Part shown: positions 18,354-27,100 of the stretch, one piece after another
Numbering within the stretch: the first letter of the stretch is position 1
Layout: every line of letters starts with the position of its first letter
NCBI RefSeq assembly: GCF_014750685.1
Contig: NZ_JAAXGE010000002.1
Span: 682,001-746,000, forward strand
DNA from: Bacteroides sp. GM023
GTDB lineage: Bacteria; Bacteroidota; Bacteroidia; Bacteroidales; Bacteroidaceae
Direction: 5' to 3'
DNA: 64,000 nt
Made by a program: the position numbers and the translations under genes
Notes under the pieces: generated by a model
Databases searched by the model: none
Told to the model about the DNA's origin: nothing
The model's input: only the letters and a program-made list of their open reading frames with translations

Positions 18354-19751
18354 ATGAAGAAATTAGTGAATATACTTATGCTATTGCTCTGTGTCTGCAT
18401 TGTCTCCTGTGACGATGACTCGGACAATGCTGCATCGGGAGTTGCAATCACGGGGAGAGATGTAGATGTTACGGCTGCCGGAGGAACGTTGACTGTTACT
18501 TTATCCGAGGAAGGAGACAAGGTGTTATCGGATCAGGGCTGGTGTGTTGCCAGTATTTCAGGCAAGACGGTGACGCTGAATGTTGAAGTCAATAAAGGAT
18601 TGGAAGGACGTACGGCACTGATTACTGTAATTAAAGGAACAGAAAGCGTTGCTTTTCCCATTACTCAACCCGGTAACAGAATACCTATTGCTGAAACGGA
18701 TATAGTTACGTTTGATGCTCACGGAGGAACTCAGGAAATCTCAGTGGAGAGTGCATTGGCGCTTGAGGCATTTGTTCCTGCTAATGTATCCTGGCTTTCT
18801 GCCAGGGTAGATAAAGATAAACTGATCTTTACTGCACAGCAGAATTACACATTAGATAATTTGTCTACAAATGTGAAACTGAAAAGCGGAGATTTGGAAA
18901 CGGAAATAACAGTGACGCAATCGGGGATTGTATTGATCCCTGAAAAGACGGATATAGTTATGTATAATGCTGGAGATGAGCTCACTATTAAGATAGAAAG
19001 TACACTAGCTTTTACAGCCGTATCCGATAAGACATGGTTAACGGTAACAAAAGATGAGACTTCTATTACTTTGAAGGCCGGGGATAATAGTGGAGAACCT
19101 GCCCGAACGGCAGTCGTTACTCTTACTTCCGAGACTTTGACTACTACTATTGATGTGACCCAAAGACCGCCTATTTATTCTGATTATATAGGAAACTGGG
19201 CATTGACAGGATATGATAATGGAACGGCGTTTACTTATAATCTGTCTATTGCCCAAGCTACTGCCGGGACTACTTATAAGGTAACGAGTTGGGGTAAATC
19301 GGTTGTTGCCGTTAACCCGGAATTTGCGATACGAGCTAATTTTGATGCGAATAGTGGACTTATTTATATTACTTCTCAGGAAAATATTGGTGTTTTTACA
19401 GATGCTGATGGTTCTGAATATAATATAATGTTCTATGGGCGTATTGAAATGGGCGGTAAAGTCTATTATGTCGGTGGTAGTGGTTATATTTGTTATATTG
19501 GTCAATTACAGGCTGATGGAAGTGTGCAATGGATGAATGGGCAAGTTGATATTGGTCAGGGACCTATGCCGGTAGTAGGCGCCAATTATTTTGGAGAGGC
19601 TCCGGATGGTATGTACACTTTTAAAGGAGATGATCCTTTTATGAGAATGCCTGTTATGACTAAGTCAACCGCAAGAGCTATGAGGAGTATGATGAGAACA
19701 GGAAATAGCACTGCTACTCGAATTGAAACGAGTAAACTGGTTAGTAAATAA
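18354..19751 (+). CDS. BACON-domain surface lipoprotein
   Basis: A 465-residue lipoprotein (signal ending CVCIVSCDDDSDN). Three tandem Ig-like BACON-type repeats of about 80-90 residues are visible by their closing strands: FPITQPG near residue 105, VTVTQSG near 189 and IDVTQRPP near 273. A C-terminal beta domain follows (SDYIGNWALTGYDNGTAF onward), resembling the calycin-like tail seen in such operons. BACON domains are thought to bind glycans or act as spacers that hold surface lipoproteins away from the membrane. It is the last gene of the phase-variable operon, followed by a strong terminator. Confidence 0.85.
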   Translation: MKKLVNILMLLLCVCIVSCDDDSDNAASGVAITGRDVDVTAAGGTLTVTLSEEGDKVLSDQGWCVASISGKTVTLNVEVNKGLEGRTALITVIKGTESVAFPITQPGNRIPIAETDIVTFDAHGGTQEISVESALALEAFVPANVSWLSARVDKDKLIFTAQQNYTLDNLSTNVKLKSGDLETEITVTQSGIVLIPEKTDIVMYNAGDELTIKIESTLAFTAVSDKTWLTVTKDETSITLKAGDNSGEPARTAVVTLTSETLTTTIDVTQRPPIYSDYIGNWALTGYDNGTAFTYNLSIAQATAGTTYKVTSWGKSVVAVNPEFAIRANFDANSGLIYITSQENIGVFTDADGSEYNIMFYGRIEMGGKVYYVGGSGYICYIGQLQADGSVQWMNGQVDIGQGPMPVVGANYFGEAPDGMYTFKGDDPFMRMPVMTKSTARAMRSMMRTGNSTATRIETSKLVSK

Positions 19752-19840
19752 CATGTTTTGAATATGTGTAAGCGAGCGAGCTTAAAAACAAGCTGAATCA
19801 TAAATTCCTCAAAGGAGATTTAGCTTACATTAATTAAGTG

Positions 19841-19876
19841 GAATAGCTGTTTTGTGATAAAACAGCTATTCTTTTT
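19841..19876 (+). terminator. Terminator of the phase-variable SusCD operon
   Basis: GAATAGCTGTTTT and AAAACAGCTATTC form a 13-bp perfect stem with a short loop, followed by TTTTT. It lies 90 bp after the BACON stop codon. Confidence 0.85.
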
Positions 19877-19965
19877 GTATGCTCGGCATGCACTATAGGA
19901 TGCTTGGTTAAGGGTGTCGAAATGTGAATAGAACACCCCTCTTTTATGATTATAGTACCCTTAGA

Positions 19966-20439
19966 TTATCTGGTAAAGGCAAACTGTTCGTAATATTCGT
20001 ATGTGCTCCCGTCTTCTTTTCCTTTTTCGCGGAGTTCATAAACTAATTCATTATCTGTCATCTTGGTTACTGTCCATACTTCTGTGTAATTATCATCGTC
20101 AGTATCGACTATTGTCAACTTATTGCCTGAATAACTCCAAGTGCCGTGGTAGTAATTCGCACTTCCAGTAGTGGTGTTATAAACATCCTTTTCTACATAA
20201 GTACCGTCTTCCTTGAATTCGATGGAATAACGGTTGGTTCCGTTTACAAAGTCTTCCTTATTGTTATTTACCATTTCACCATCTTCCCATGTCTGATCGA
20301 TATAATGTATACCGTTCCATGTTCCTAGTAATAAATCTCTTGAGCCTACGGAATCTTCGTCATCGTCTCCGCAGGAATAGATGTTGAATGATAGTAATAC
20401 TGCGACTACACAGGTAGTCAGTTTACATAATGTTTTCAT
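19966..20439 (-). CDS. Lipocalin-like domain lipoprotein
   Basis: A 157-residue lipoprotein (signal ending FNIYSCGDDDED). The body has the lipocalin-like pattern common in Bacteroides: LLLGTWNGIHYIDQTW, then SIEFKEDGTYVEKD, then GTWSYSGNKLTIVD, each a beta-strand pair of a small barrel. Ligand and role are unknown. It is last in a minus-strand run of small envelope genes (22470 to 19966). A weak 6-bp hairpin (19912-19938) lies beyond its stop. Confidence 0.75.
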   Translation of the reverse strand: MKTLCKLTTCVVAVLLSFNIYSCGDDDEDSVGSRDLLLGTWNGIHYIDQTWEDGEMVNNNKEDFVNGTNRYSIEFKEDGTYVEKDVYNTTTGSANYYHGTWSYSGNKLTIVDTDDDNYTEVWTVTKMTDNELVYELREKGKEDGSTYEYYEQFAFTR

Positions 20440-20461
20440 AACTGTTTGGTTTTAATTTGAT

Positions 20462-21223
20462 CTATTTGATAATCGTCTCCACGCGTCCGTTCTTGAAGAA
20501 AAGGTAGAAAGAACTGGAATACATCCATTGTATTTCGCCATTTGATTCGAGAATCGTCTGCGGTTTGCCGAAAGCTAGCCGACATTCATCTGGGGTCATA
20601 CCTTGCACGGGCTTGCTGATACTGATTTCGTTCCAGTGGGTGATAGGGGAAAGTTGGTTACTTGCAACGAAGTCGAACATCTTATTGAGTATGAGTGATT
20701 CGGCTTGTACGAAGTCGTCCATTATTTCCTTATGCGCTGGCTTTTTTTCCGGTGATAGCTTCTCCATCGGAGTGACCTTTTTCATTACGAATACTGATGA
20801 TTCAATCAGGATATCGGAGATGTAGTAGATCAGTTTGCCGCTTGCTACACGAAAAGTGGCTTTGCAGTAGTACGTATTGTTTTGTTTTGAATCTGCCGGA
20901 GAGTTGAGTATCAGGTCGCATTTGAAGTTTTTGGCAGGTACGTTTACTTCAGTTATTCCTTCGCGAAGTTTGGGACAAACATTTTCTACAGTCCATAATA
21001 GAGTGTTGGCGAAAATTCCCTCGTCGCTCAGTTGGCTGAAAGGAGTAAAGCCGGTGACTACGTATTTGTTGCCATCTGTGCTGACAGGATAGGTCTTCCC
21101 CTGTTCGGTAAATGTTTGGGCAGTCGCCTGGAGAGTTATTCCTGCGAGGAGAAAGGAAAGTATCCATAATCGTTGTTTGAACATGCTACTTTTCATTGTT
21201 TTGTTAGACAAAACAGCATTCAC
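20462..21223 (-). CDS. Secreted protein of unknown function (DUF4468-like region)
   Basis: Up to 253 residues. The signal peptide begins at an internal Met (MFKQRLWILSFLLAGITL, cleaved after ATAQ), so the true start is probably MKSSM or MFKQ, about 10-14 residues in. The middle (FANTLLWTVENVCPK through YYCKATFRVASGKLIYYISD) loosely resembles DUF4468. The C-terminal part contains KPVQGMTPDECRLAFGKP and a Trp-rich last strand, similar to proteins that read a small hydrophobic motif, but I cannot name it. It is 22 bp from the lipocalin-like gene and probably co-transcribed with it. Confidence 0.6.
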   Translation of the reverse strand: MNAVLSNKTMKSSMFKQRLWILSFLLAGITLQATAQTFTEQGKTYPVSTDGNKYVVTGFTPFSQLSDEGIFANTLLWTVENVCPKLREGITEVNVPAKNFKCDLILNSPADSKQNNTYYCKATFRVASGKLIYYISDILIESSVFVMKKVTPMEKLSPEKKPAHKEIMDDFVQAESLILNKMFDFVASNQLSPITHWNEISISKPVQGMTPDECRLAFGKPQTILESNGEIQWMYSSSFYLFFKNGRVETIIK

Positions 21224-21295
21224 GTCCCTTCTGTAGAGAGAAAAGAGCGTGAACGCTGTAAAAATGATATAATCAAGGTTCTATGTTAACTCCGG

Positions 21296-21934
21296 TTAGA
21301 AGGCTACACCCAGGCGGATCAGTACATTGCTGGTGTTACATTCCCAGGTCTTGATAAATCCGCGCTGATAAGTGAAATCGAGGTTGAAACGGCTGTACCA
21401 AAGACCTACACCGATATTCATACCGGCATCGAAGCGCTTCCAATCTTCCCAGTCACCGATGTTGGCACTACCTACTTCTTCACCATCTTCCTCTTCCTTA
21501 TATTTTCCTACATAGTCGAAGCTGACGTAAGCACCCAGGTGCGCGTCGATAGCCACGGCATCTGTGATATTGTACTTGTATCCGAATGTGAACGGAGATA
21601 CTTGTACATTGTGTGCCATTTGGCTGACTTTGTAGCCATCCTCAAAGGTTCCCCAACCACGGGAACCCAGCCCGAATTCCATTCCCCAATAAGTGCCTAC
21701 TGTACTGATTGGCTTCTGAAAACCGTAGACGAAGTTGTAACCGAGTTTACTGCCAGTGTCTTCTGCGCCATCTCCGGTGAACTTCATCACATTCAGTCCG
21801 CCACGCAGGAACCATTGAGTTTCCGATGGTTGTTTTTGGGCAGATTTGATACTAACACTTCTGGACGATACGATTTGAGCTTGCATTCCTGCACACAATA
21901 AGCATGCGGCTGCCAATGATAATAGTTTTTTCAT
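21296..21934 (-). CDS. Outer-membrane beta-barrel protein (OmpA-like porin fold)
   Basis: A 212-residue protein with signal peptide (MKKLLSLAAACLLCAGMQ, cleaved near AQIVSS). Alternating hydrophobic strands (WFLRGGLNVMKFTG, YWGMEFGLGSRGW, AIDAHLGAYVSFDYVGKY) end with the C-terminal strand NVLIRLGVAF, whose final aromatic residue is the usual signal for barrel assembly. It fits the 8-stranded outer-membrane beta-barrel families of Bacteroidetes. Function is unknown; its neighbours are also small envelope proteins. Confidence 0.8.
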   Translation of the reverse strand: MKKLLSLAAACLLCAGMQAQIVSSRSVSIKSAQKQPSETQWFLRGGLNVMKFTGDGAEDTGSKLGYNFVYGFQKPISTVGTYWGMEFGLGSRGWGTFEDGYKVSQMAHNVQVSPFTFGYKYNITDAVAIDAHLGAYVSFDYVGKYKEEEDGEEVGSANIGDWEDWKRFDAGMNIGVGLWYSRFNLDFTYQRGFIKTWECNTSNVLIRLGVAF

Positions 21935-21987
21935 GTTGAAATTCTATTTGATTATTACTGTGATTTTACTATGATTTTCTTTTTCGT

Positions 21988-22470
21988 TTATTTGATGACG
22001 GCGGCAATCTTGTCTTTGTCTGCTGTTGTGAGTGTCTTTTCCATACGTATCCATTCGTAGTCGGATGCTTCCGCCGTTTTCCAGTTGATGAAGGTTGCAG
22101 GATAGCCAATCACCGTTACTTTATATCCGTTACCATCTTCATTTGTCTTGACATTGAATGTGGCGGCTACTATCACGTCAGCATTATGCTTTTGAGAAGA
22201 CATATAGATGGCGTAACTACGGATATTTATCAAGTCTCCGTTCATTTCTTGCTCGGCTTGCTCTCTTGTGAGCGTCCATTCATCCTTGACACGTCCTTTG
22301 GACTTGTCTATCAGCAGCTCTACTGTGAGTGGCTTTACATAAGCGTTGGAAGTGACATCCAGCAAGCGAGCTTGTGTCTCTTGCATTCTCACGGTCGTTT
22401 TCTGTGCATATGCTCCGATTGCACCGATAAAGGCAAGTGAAATAACTAAGATTAATTTTTTCATTTTCAT
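21988..22470 (-). CDS. Secreted hypothetical protein
   Basis: A 160-residue protein with a signal peptide (MKMKKLILVISLAFIGAIG, cleaved after AYAQ). No domain is recognised. The mature part contains TQARLLDVTSNAYVKPLTV and ADVIVAATFNVKTNEDGN, suggesting an alpha/beta fold. It is first in the small minus-strand group; TACCTTTG on the minus strand (complement of 22502-22509) is a good -7 box about 30 bp upstream of its start. Confidence 0.6.
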   Translation of the reverse strand: MKMKKLILVISLAFIGAIGAYAQKTTVRMQETQARLLDVTSNAYVKPLTVELLIDKSKGRVKDEWTLTREQAEQEMNGDLINIRSYAIYMSSQKHNADVIVAATFNVKTNEDGNGYKVTVIGYPATFINWKTAEASDYEWIRMEKTLTTADKDKIAAVIK

Positions 22471-22501
22471 GTCCCTTTGTGATTATATGTTAATATGTTC
22501 G

Positions 22502-22509
22502 CAAAGGTA
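22502..22509 (-). promoter_or_regulatory. -7 box for the 22470-19966 envelope gene group
   Basis: TACCTTTG on the minus strand fits TAnnTTTG. The -33 region is only TTTC-like. Position is right for transcription of the gene starting at 22470. Confidence 0.5.
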
Positions 22510-22569
22510 TGCGAAAGGAATGCATGAACGGGGGAAAGCATAGTTCCAAGAACGATACGGAATTGTATC

Positions 22570-22803
22570 CTATTTGGATACACTGGCAGTATTGTTGTCG
22601 GTACTGATACTGTCGGATAAGTCGCGGAAGAAGTCGTGCCCGAGGATATAGGAGATACGCCAAAGCAGATGAATGTCGATATTCTCTTTCTTGAATATCT
22701 TATAGACGTTGGGGCGTGTACAGCATAACTGGGTAGCGAACCAGGTCACTGTGCGTCCTTGTTCGTGAAGCGTGCGTTCAATAAGTTGTCCCGCATGAAT
22801 CAT
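22570..22803 (-). CDS. Small XRE/HTH-type DNA-binding protein
   Basis: The frame is open to 22920, but the natural start is the ATG at 22803 (MIHAGQLIERTLHEQG), giving 77 residues. The helix-turn-helix runs through TVTWFATQLCCTRPNVYKIF and ENIDIHLLWRISYILGHDFF. That is an XRE-type fold, as in small regulators of Bacteroidetes. The residues upstream of 22803 overlap a long inverted repeat and look non-coding. Target and function are unknown. Confidence 0.68.
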   Translation of the reverse strand: MIHAGQLIERTLHEQGRTVTWFATQLCCTRPNVYKIFKKENIDIHLLWRISYILGHDFFRDLSDSISTDNNTASVSK

Positions 22804-22881
22804 GCCTATTCTGCTTATGTGTGTCTCCTGATTCCCATTGGATGGCAAATAATAATAAAGATGGCAGGAATATATGGAAAA

Positions 22882-22971
22882 GGCGTGGGAATCTCTCACC
22901 TTCGCTCGTTCCGAATTCAAGGCCTTCGCAATGCCCTACCCCGAGAACGAGCAACGCAGAAAGCCCACGCC
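22882..22971. repeat. Long imperfect inverted repeat, possible structured RNA
   Basis: GGCGTGGG (22882-22889) pairs with CCCACGCC (22964-22971). Inside it GCTCGTTC (22904-22911) pairs with GAACGAGC (22945-22952). The result is a two-part stem with an asymmetric internal loop and a 33-nt loop. Beyond it ACATCCGT and ACGGATG (about 22985-23026) form another stem. The region lies upstream of the HTH gene (minus strand). The opposite strand has an open frame of 119 codons, but the symmetric structure favours RNA. Transcribed strand is unknown; TAAATTTG (complement of 23187-23194) could start a minus transcript. Confidence 0.45.
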
Positions 22972-23205
22972 GATATGTACAACATCCGTAACCCCCCTTT
23001 GTTTGGTCGAAGCGGGGCACGGATGCATATAAATACACATCAGGAGGACGTCTTAGTTGCTGTTCGTCATTTCGGGGTCAAAGTGTGCGAAGTTTTGAAT
23101 ACGAATGACAAACGCTAGTAAACGTCTTCTCTATATAAACGACTCTCCCCACACCACCCGGAGGCTTTCTGCGGAAGAGTCCGGTGCAAATTTATAAAAA
23201 ATAAG

Positions 23206-23238
23206 TTTGGAGAGAACAATAATGGTTCATATTCTTTG
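23206..23238 (+). promoter_or_regulatory. Candidate promoter of a small RNA
   Basis: TTTG (23206-23209), a 20-bp spacer and TATTCTTTG (23230-23238). The -7 box has one extra base compared with TAnnTTTG. It would start transcription near 23245, exactly where the structured region begins. Confidence 0.4.
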
Positions 23239-23244
23239 AAAGAT

Positions 23245-23396
23245 ATACCGTTTTGGCTGTTTTTTGCCTTTTATCGGGCGAATCTGCGTTGCAATGCCCG
23301 GATGATAGCTTAAACGGTTATCTTTCGGATTTGAGCTGGAAAGTGGCTCCTTATAAAGAAAAGCCGGGGCGTAAGGCTTCGGCTTTTATATTTTTT
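23245..23396 (+). ncRNA. Candidate structured small RNA with intrinsic terminator
   Basis: No protein is encoded. ACCGTTT (23247-23253) pairs with AAACGGT (23312-23318), enclosing CGGGC (23275-23279) and GCCCG (23296-23300). A further GAGC/GCTC hairpin follows. The end is a terminator, AAAGCCG with CGGCTTT, then TATATTTTTT (23359-23396). With the promoter-like sequence just upstream this makes a transcript of about 150 nt. It converges on the deacetylase gene (stop at 23436). I cannot assign it to a known RNA family. Confidence 0.5.
23359..23396 (+). terminator. Intrinsic terminator of the candidate small RNA
   Basis: AAAAGCCG and CGGCTTTT arms with a 13-base loop, then ATATTTTTT on the plus strand. 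The hairpin could also serve the deacetylase gene from the other side, but the T-tract there is poor. Confidence 0.65.
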
Positions 23397-23435
23397 CGAA
23401 TTCTCTTGCGAGAAACGGTTCTTTATTCTTGCGAG

Positions 23436-24050
23436 TTAGAATACTTTAAATTCGTATCCTTCTGCTTTCAGGAATTCGATGGAGCGGGGAAGTGCATATT
23501 GCAGGTTTCCGTTGTTCCAGGATTTCAGAGAGTCGTGGAAGGTGATGATGGAACCATTGCGGGCATATCGCTTTACGTTGTTCAGTACTTGTTCCGGGCG
23601 CATCCGTTTACTGTAATCGCGGGTTACAAGATCCCACATAATGATGCGGTAATGATAGCGTAGCGTATAATACTGCCGGAATCCCATGTGTCCGTGTGGC
23701 GGACGGAAAAGGTCTGAATGGATAATTTCATCCACTTTCCGGGCGTTTGCCAGGTAATCCGGGTTGGAATATTCGAACCCGCGGATGTGGTTGAAAGTGT
23801 GGTTACCGATGCGGTGTCCGTGTTCCACTACCATCCGGTATTCATCCGGGTGCTTTTGTATATTGTCGCCTACCATGAAAAAGGTAGCTTTAATGGAATG
23901 CTTTTCCAGTACATCCAGTACCCAGGGAGTAACTTCGGGAATAGGACCGTCGTCAAAAGTCAGGTAGACTGCCCGCTCGTTCGGGTCCATACGGAAGATA
24001 GCTTGTGGATACAACGCCCGTAAAAGCCAGGGTGGTTGTTCTATAAACAT
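23436..24050 (-). CDS. Polysaccharide deacetylase (NodB-type, CE4)
   Basis: A 204-residue single-domain CE4 esterase without a signal peptide. All motifs are visible: motif 1 TFDDGP near residue 31, motif 2 HRIGNHTFNH (metal-binding His pair), motif 3 RPPHGH, motif 4 MWDLVTRDYS and motif 5 IITFHDS with the catalytic His. The family removes N-acetyl groups from chitin-like or peptidoglycan sugars. The lack of a secretion signal suggests a cytoplasmic or inner-face role, for example on a lipid-linked saccharide. It stands 111 bp downstream of the DUF2723 gene on the same strand, separated by a heptamer repeat. Confidence 0.88.
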   Translation of the reverse strand: MFIEQPPWLLRALYPQAIFRMDPNERAVYLTFDDGPIPEVTPWVLDVLEKHSIKATFFMVGDNIQKHPDEYRMVVEHGHRIGNHTFNHIRGFEYSNPDYLANARKVDEIIHSDLFRPPHGHMGFRQYYTLRYHYRIIMWDLVTRDYSKRMRPEQVLNNVKRYARNGSIITFHDSLKSWNNGNLQYALPRSIEFLKAEGYEFKVF

Positions 24051-24067
24051 TGCGATTGTGATTTTTT

Positions 24068-24160
24068 TGAGTATCAGGTATCAGGCATTAAGTATTATTC
24101 CGTGCGGAAGAGCTGGTTAACAGCTGCGATTCATACTTAATACCTGATACTTCATACTTA
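24068..24160. repeat. Pair of inverted 7-bp tandem arrays
   Basis: Four units (TGAGTAT, CAGGTAT, CAGGCAT, TAAGTAT; 24068-24095) are the reverse complement of the family ATACTTA, ATACCTG, ATACTTC, ATACTTA found at 24133-24160. The two arrays face each other around a 37-bp core, between the DUF2723 gene and the deacetylase gene. The whole could fold as a long hairpin. Confidence 0.7.
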
Positions 24161-24161
24161 C

Positions 24162-27100
24162 TTATTTCCCTTTCATTCTCGTAACATACTCGTTGTATAG
24201 TTGGTCGAGTTGTTCGGAGTAGTGTTTTGCGAGTTCTGCTGATTTGTATTTCTCCATTAAGCGGATTTCGGCGTCAAGCAAGCTGGCGTTATATACGAAA
24301 TTCTCGCTGGCGATGGCAAGCTGATTATCAGTCAGGCTGAGATACCAAATCATGTATTCGAGCGACTTGTTGGCAAGTTCGTCGATAATCTTGTTGGCCT
24401 TCTCGGTTTGTTCCAGTTGATAATAAGATTCTGCCATTTGGAAAGCGCCGTTTGCCCAGTCATACGGTACGTTGAAGGCCGGAATCATCTTTTCGGCATA
24501 GTCAAGGGCGGCAAGAGCCTTGTCTTTCTTGCCTTCTTTGATGAGTTGTCCTACAAGCTGCGTGAAGATACGGCGATGTGTGTAGCACATGCGCATCACG
24601 TTCTCGTCAATGTAGATACCCGGTTTGTCGATGCCGCCGAACTTGAACTTGTTCATCAGGTTGTCGTACATCTTCTCGCTGTCTATCTTGCTGTCGAGTT
24701 TGTCCGTATCGAACGGAGTGAAGCGGTAGGCGAGACCTTCTTGTGTGAAGTGGTTGCCCATGCCAAGGTGATTCTCGCTGCCTACGGTGATTGCCATGTA
24801 GATAGGACGTTCCCAGTTAGCGTTGGCAAGCATTTCGAGCATCATCAATTCGCTCTTGTAGAGGGCACGTTTCGGGTTGCCGTTGGCGTCTCTCAAGGTG
24901 ATAGTCATATATTCGGGGATAGAGTCGCCCAAAGCTTCCGGTATCTTCATGCCGGAGCGGCGTACTGCTTCCTTGTCTATCTTCATTACGATGCTGTCCG
25001 TAGGGATAAGCGGTAATTGTATGTCCTTGCCGGACTTTTTAAGAAGCTCCTTCAGTTGGTCGTTCTTGCCGAGCATCCAGCGGTTGATGATTTCCTTCAG
25101 TTCATAAGGATTCTCACCGAAGATGGAGTGAACGAGCGACAATATAGTGGTGTCTCCCTGTGCAGCCAGTTCATTTGCTTGCTTGAAGTAGCTGTCAATC
25201 AGGTTTTTCATTTCAGGGCGGATAGAGATATACTCATTCTGTCCTTCCACATATTGCACACGATCCCAAGTGATAGGAAGAGACGGAGAGTCGTAAGCCG
25301 GACGCTTCATCTGGTCGATGTACCAGTCGGTCTGCAGATAGCTAAGGTTACAGGTGCGTGCATCTGTACGGAAGCCTTCTGTTTCCTGATTGTACCACAA
25401 TGGGAAAGTATCGTTGTCACCGTTGGTGTAGATTATCGGGTTACCTTTTTCCTGCAAAGTCATCAGGTAGTTCTGACCGAAGTCGCGTGCTACGAAACGT
25501 CCGCTACGGTCGTGGTCGTCCCAGGTTTGTCCAGCCATTTGGATGGGGACAAGCAGACAGAGAACAGAAGCCAGGACTGCTGCCGGAAGTTCCTGCATCT
25601 TGCAGTAATCACGCAGCATGCGGATGATACCTGCCACTCCCATACCTATCCAGATGGCGAAGGCATAGAACGAACCGGCATAGGCGTAGTCTCGCTCACG
25701 GGGCTGTGCAGGCGTTTGGTTGAGGTAGAGCACGATAGCGATACCTGTCATAAAGAACAGGAAGAATACTACCCAGAATTGCTGGATACCCCGCTGGCTG
25801 TGATAAGCCTGCCAAAAGAGTCCTATCAAGCCGAGAATCAGCGGCAGGCAGTAGAATACATTATGCCCCTTGTTACTTTTGAGATCCTGTGGAAGCAATT
25901 CCTGATTGCCTACGAGCAGGTTATCGATAAACGGAATACCGGTAATCCAGTTGCCATGTTCTATTTCTCCGGTGCTCTGTATGTCATTCTGCCGTCCGGC
26001 AAAGTTCCACATGAAGTATCGCCAGTACATGAAATTCAACTGGTAGGAGAAGAAGAACTTGATATTCTCCCATTGGGTAGGCATATTTACCATTACCATT
26101 TCTCCACATTGGTCGTAGGGCACGTCATAGCCTTTTATGTCTACCCATTGCTTGTAGAGCGGGGCGTGTGACGAGCTGTACATACGCGGGAAAAGCATAT
26201 TCTGTGCGTATTCGTATTCGACACGTCCCGGGAGTTCGATATAAGAGTCTTTTTCGTCCGGTGAAGTCTTTTCCTTGCGGACATATTTGCTTCCCGTTTC
26301 TGTTTGGCGAGGAACGCAATATCCGTCTTTTACGTCAAGTGCCACTTTCGAAGAGAAAGCAGGGCCATAGAATAACGGACGTGTTCCATATTGTTCGCGG
26401 CCAAGGTATTCGCCCAGCGTGAAGATGTCTTCCGGTGAGTTCTGGTCCATCGGAGTGTTGGCGGTAGAGCGGATAACGATTAGCGCGTAAGAAGAATATC
26501 CGATTACAATCATCATGGTGCACAGCAATGCTGTATTCATAGTGCGGGCGGAAATACGCCATTTTTCTTTGATTTGCGCCTGTACCTGCGGAGCAAGATA
26601 GATGCCCAGTACGGCGATAACCAAAATACCGATAATGATACTGCTTGCTCCATGTCCGTAGAATGGGATACCGAGCAGGGCAATCGTCAGGATAAAGGAG
26701 ATTGCCATACGCATCTTGCTCTTTTCGGTATAACTTTCGTATACACCCCAAATAAGAGAAGCTGCAAGCAGGATGATATAAACTACTACACCCGAATTGA
26801 ACGACATGCCGAGTCCGTTGACGAACAACAGTTCGAACCAGCCGCCTACTTTCACAATACCCGGCACGATGCCGTAAAGCACGGCTGCAACGAGTACCAT
26901 TGAACCGAAGAGTGCTATTAAAGAGCCTTTTGCAGTGGCATTCGGTGTTTTCTTGTAGTAATATACCAGTACGATGGCAGGCAGACAAAGCAGGTTCAGC
27001 AAGTGCACGCCGATACTTAATCCTGTCAGATAAGCAATCAGGATAATCCAACGGTCACTGTGCGGCTGATTGGCTACGTCTTCCCACTTCAGAATCAGCC

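Noticed and set aside
22759..23118. 119-codon plus-strand frame over the long inverted repeat
   Set aside because: No domain or signal peptide, antisense to the HTH gene in part, and the DNA is dominated by inverted repeats; a structured RNA is more likely, though this was not excluded.
22985..23200. RNase P RNA or tmRNA
   Set aside because: Neither the conserved RNase P core nor a tmRNA tag reading frame or tRNA-like ends could be found.
25017..26171. 384-codon frame on the plus strand opposite the DUF2723 gene
   Set aside because: Lies within a conserved membrane protein gene; composition (Val, His and Arg-rich, no hydrophobic pattern or motif) is that of an antisense shadow.
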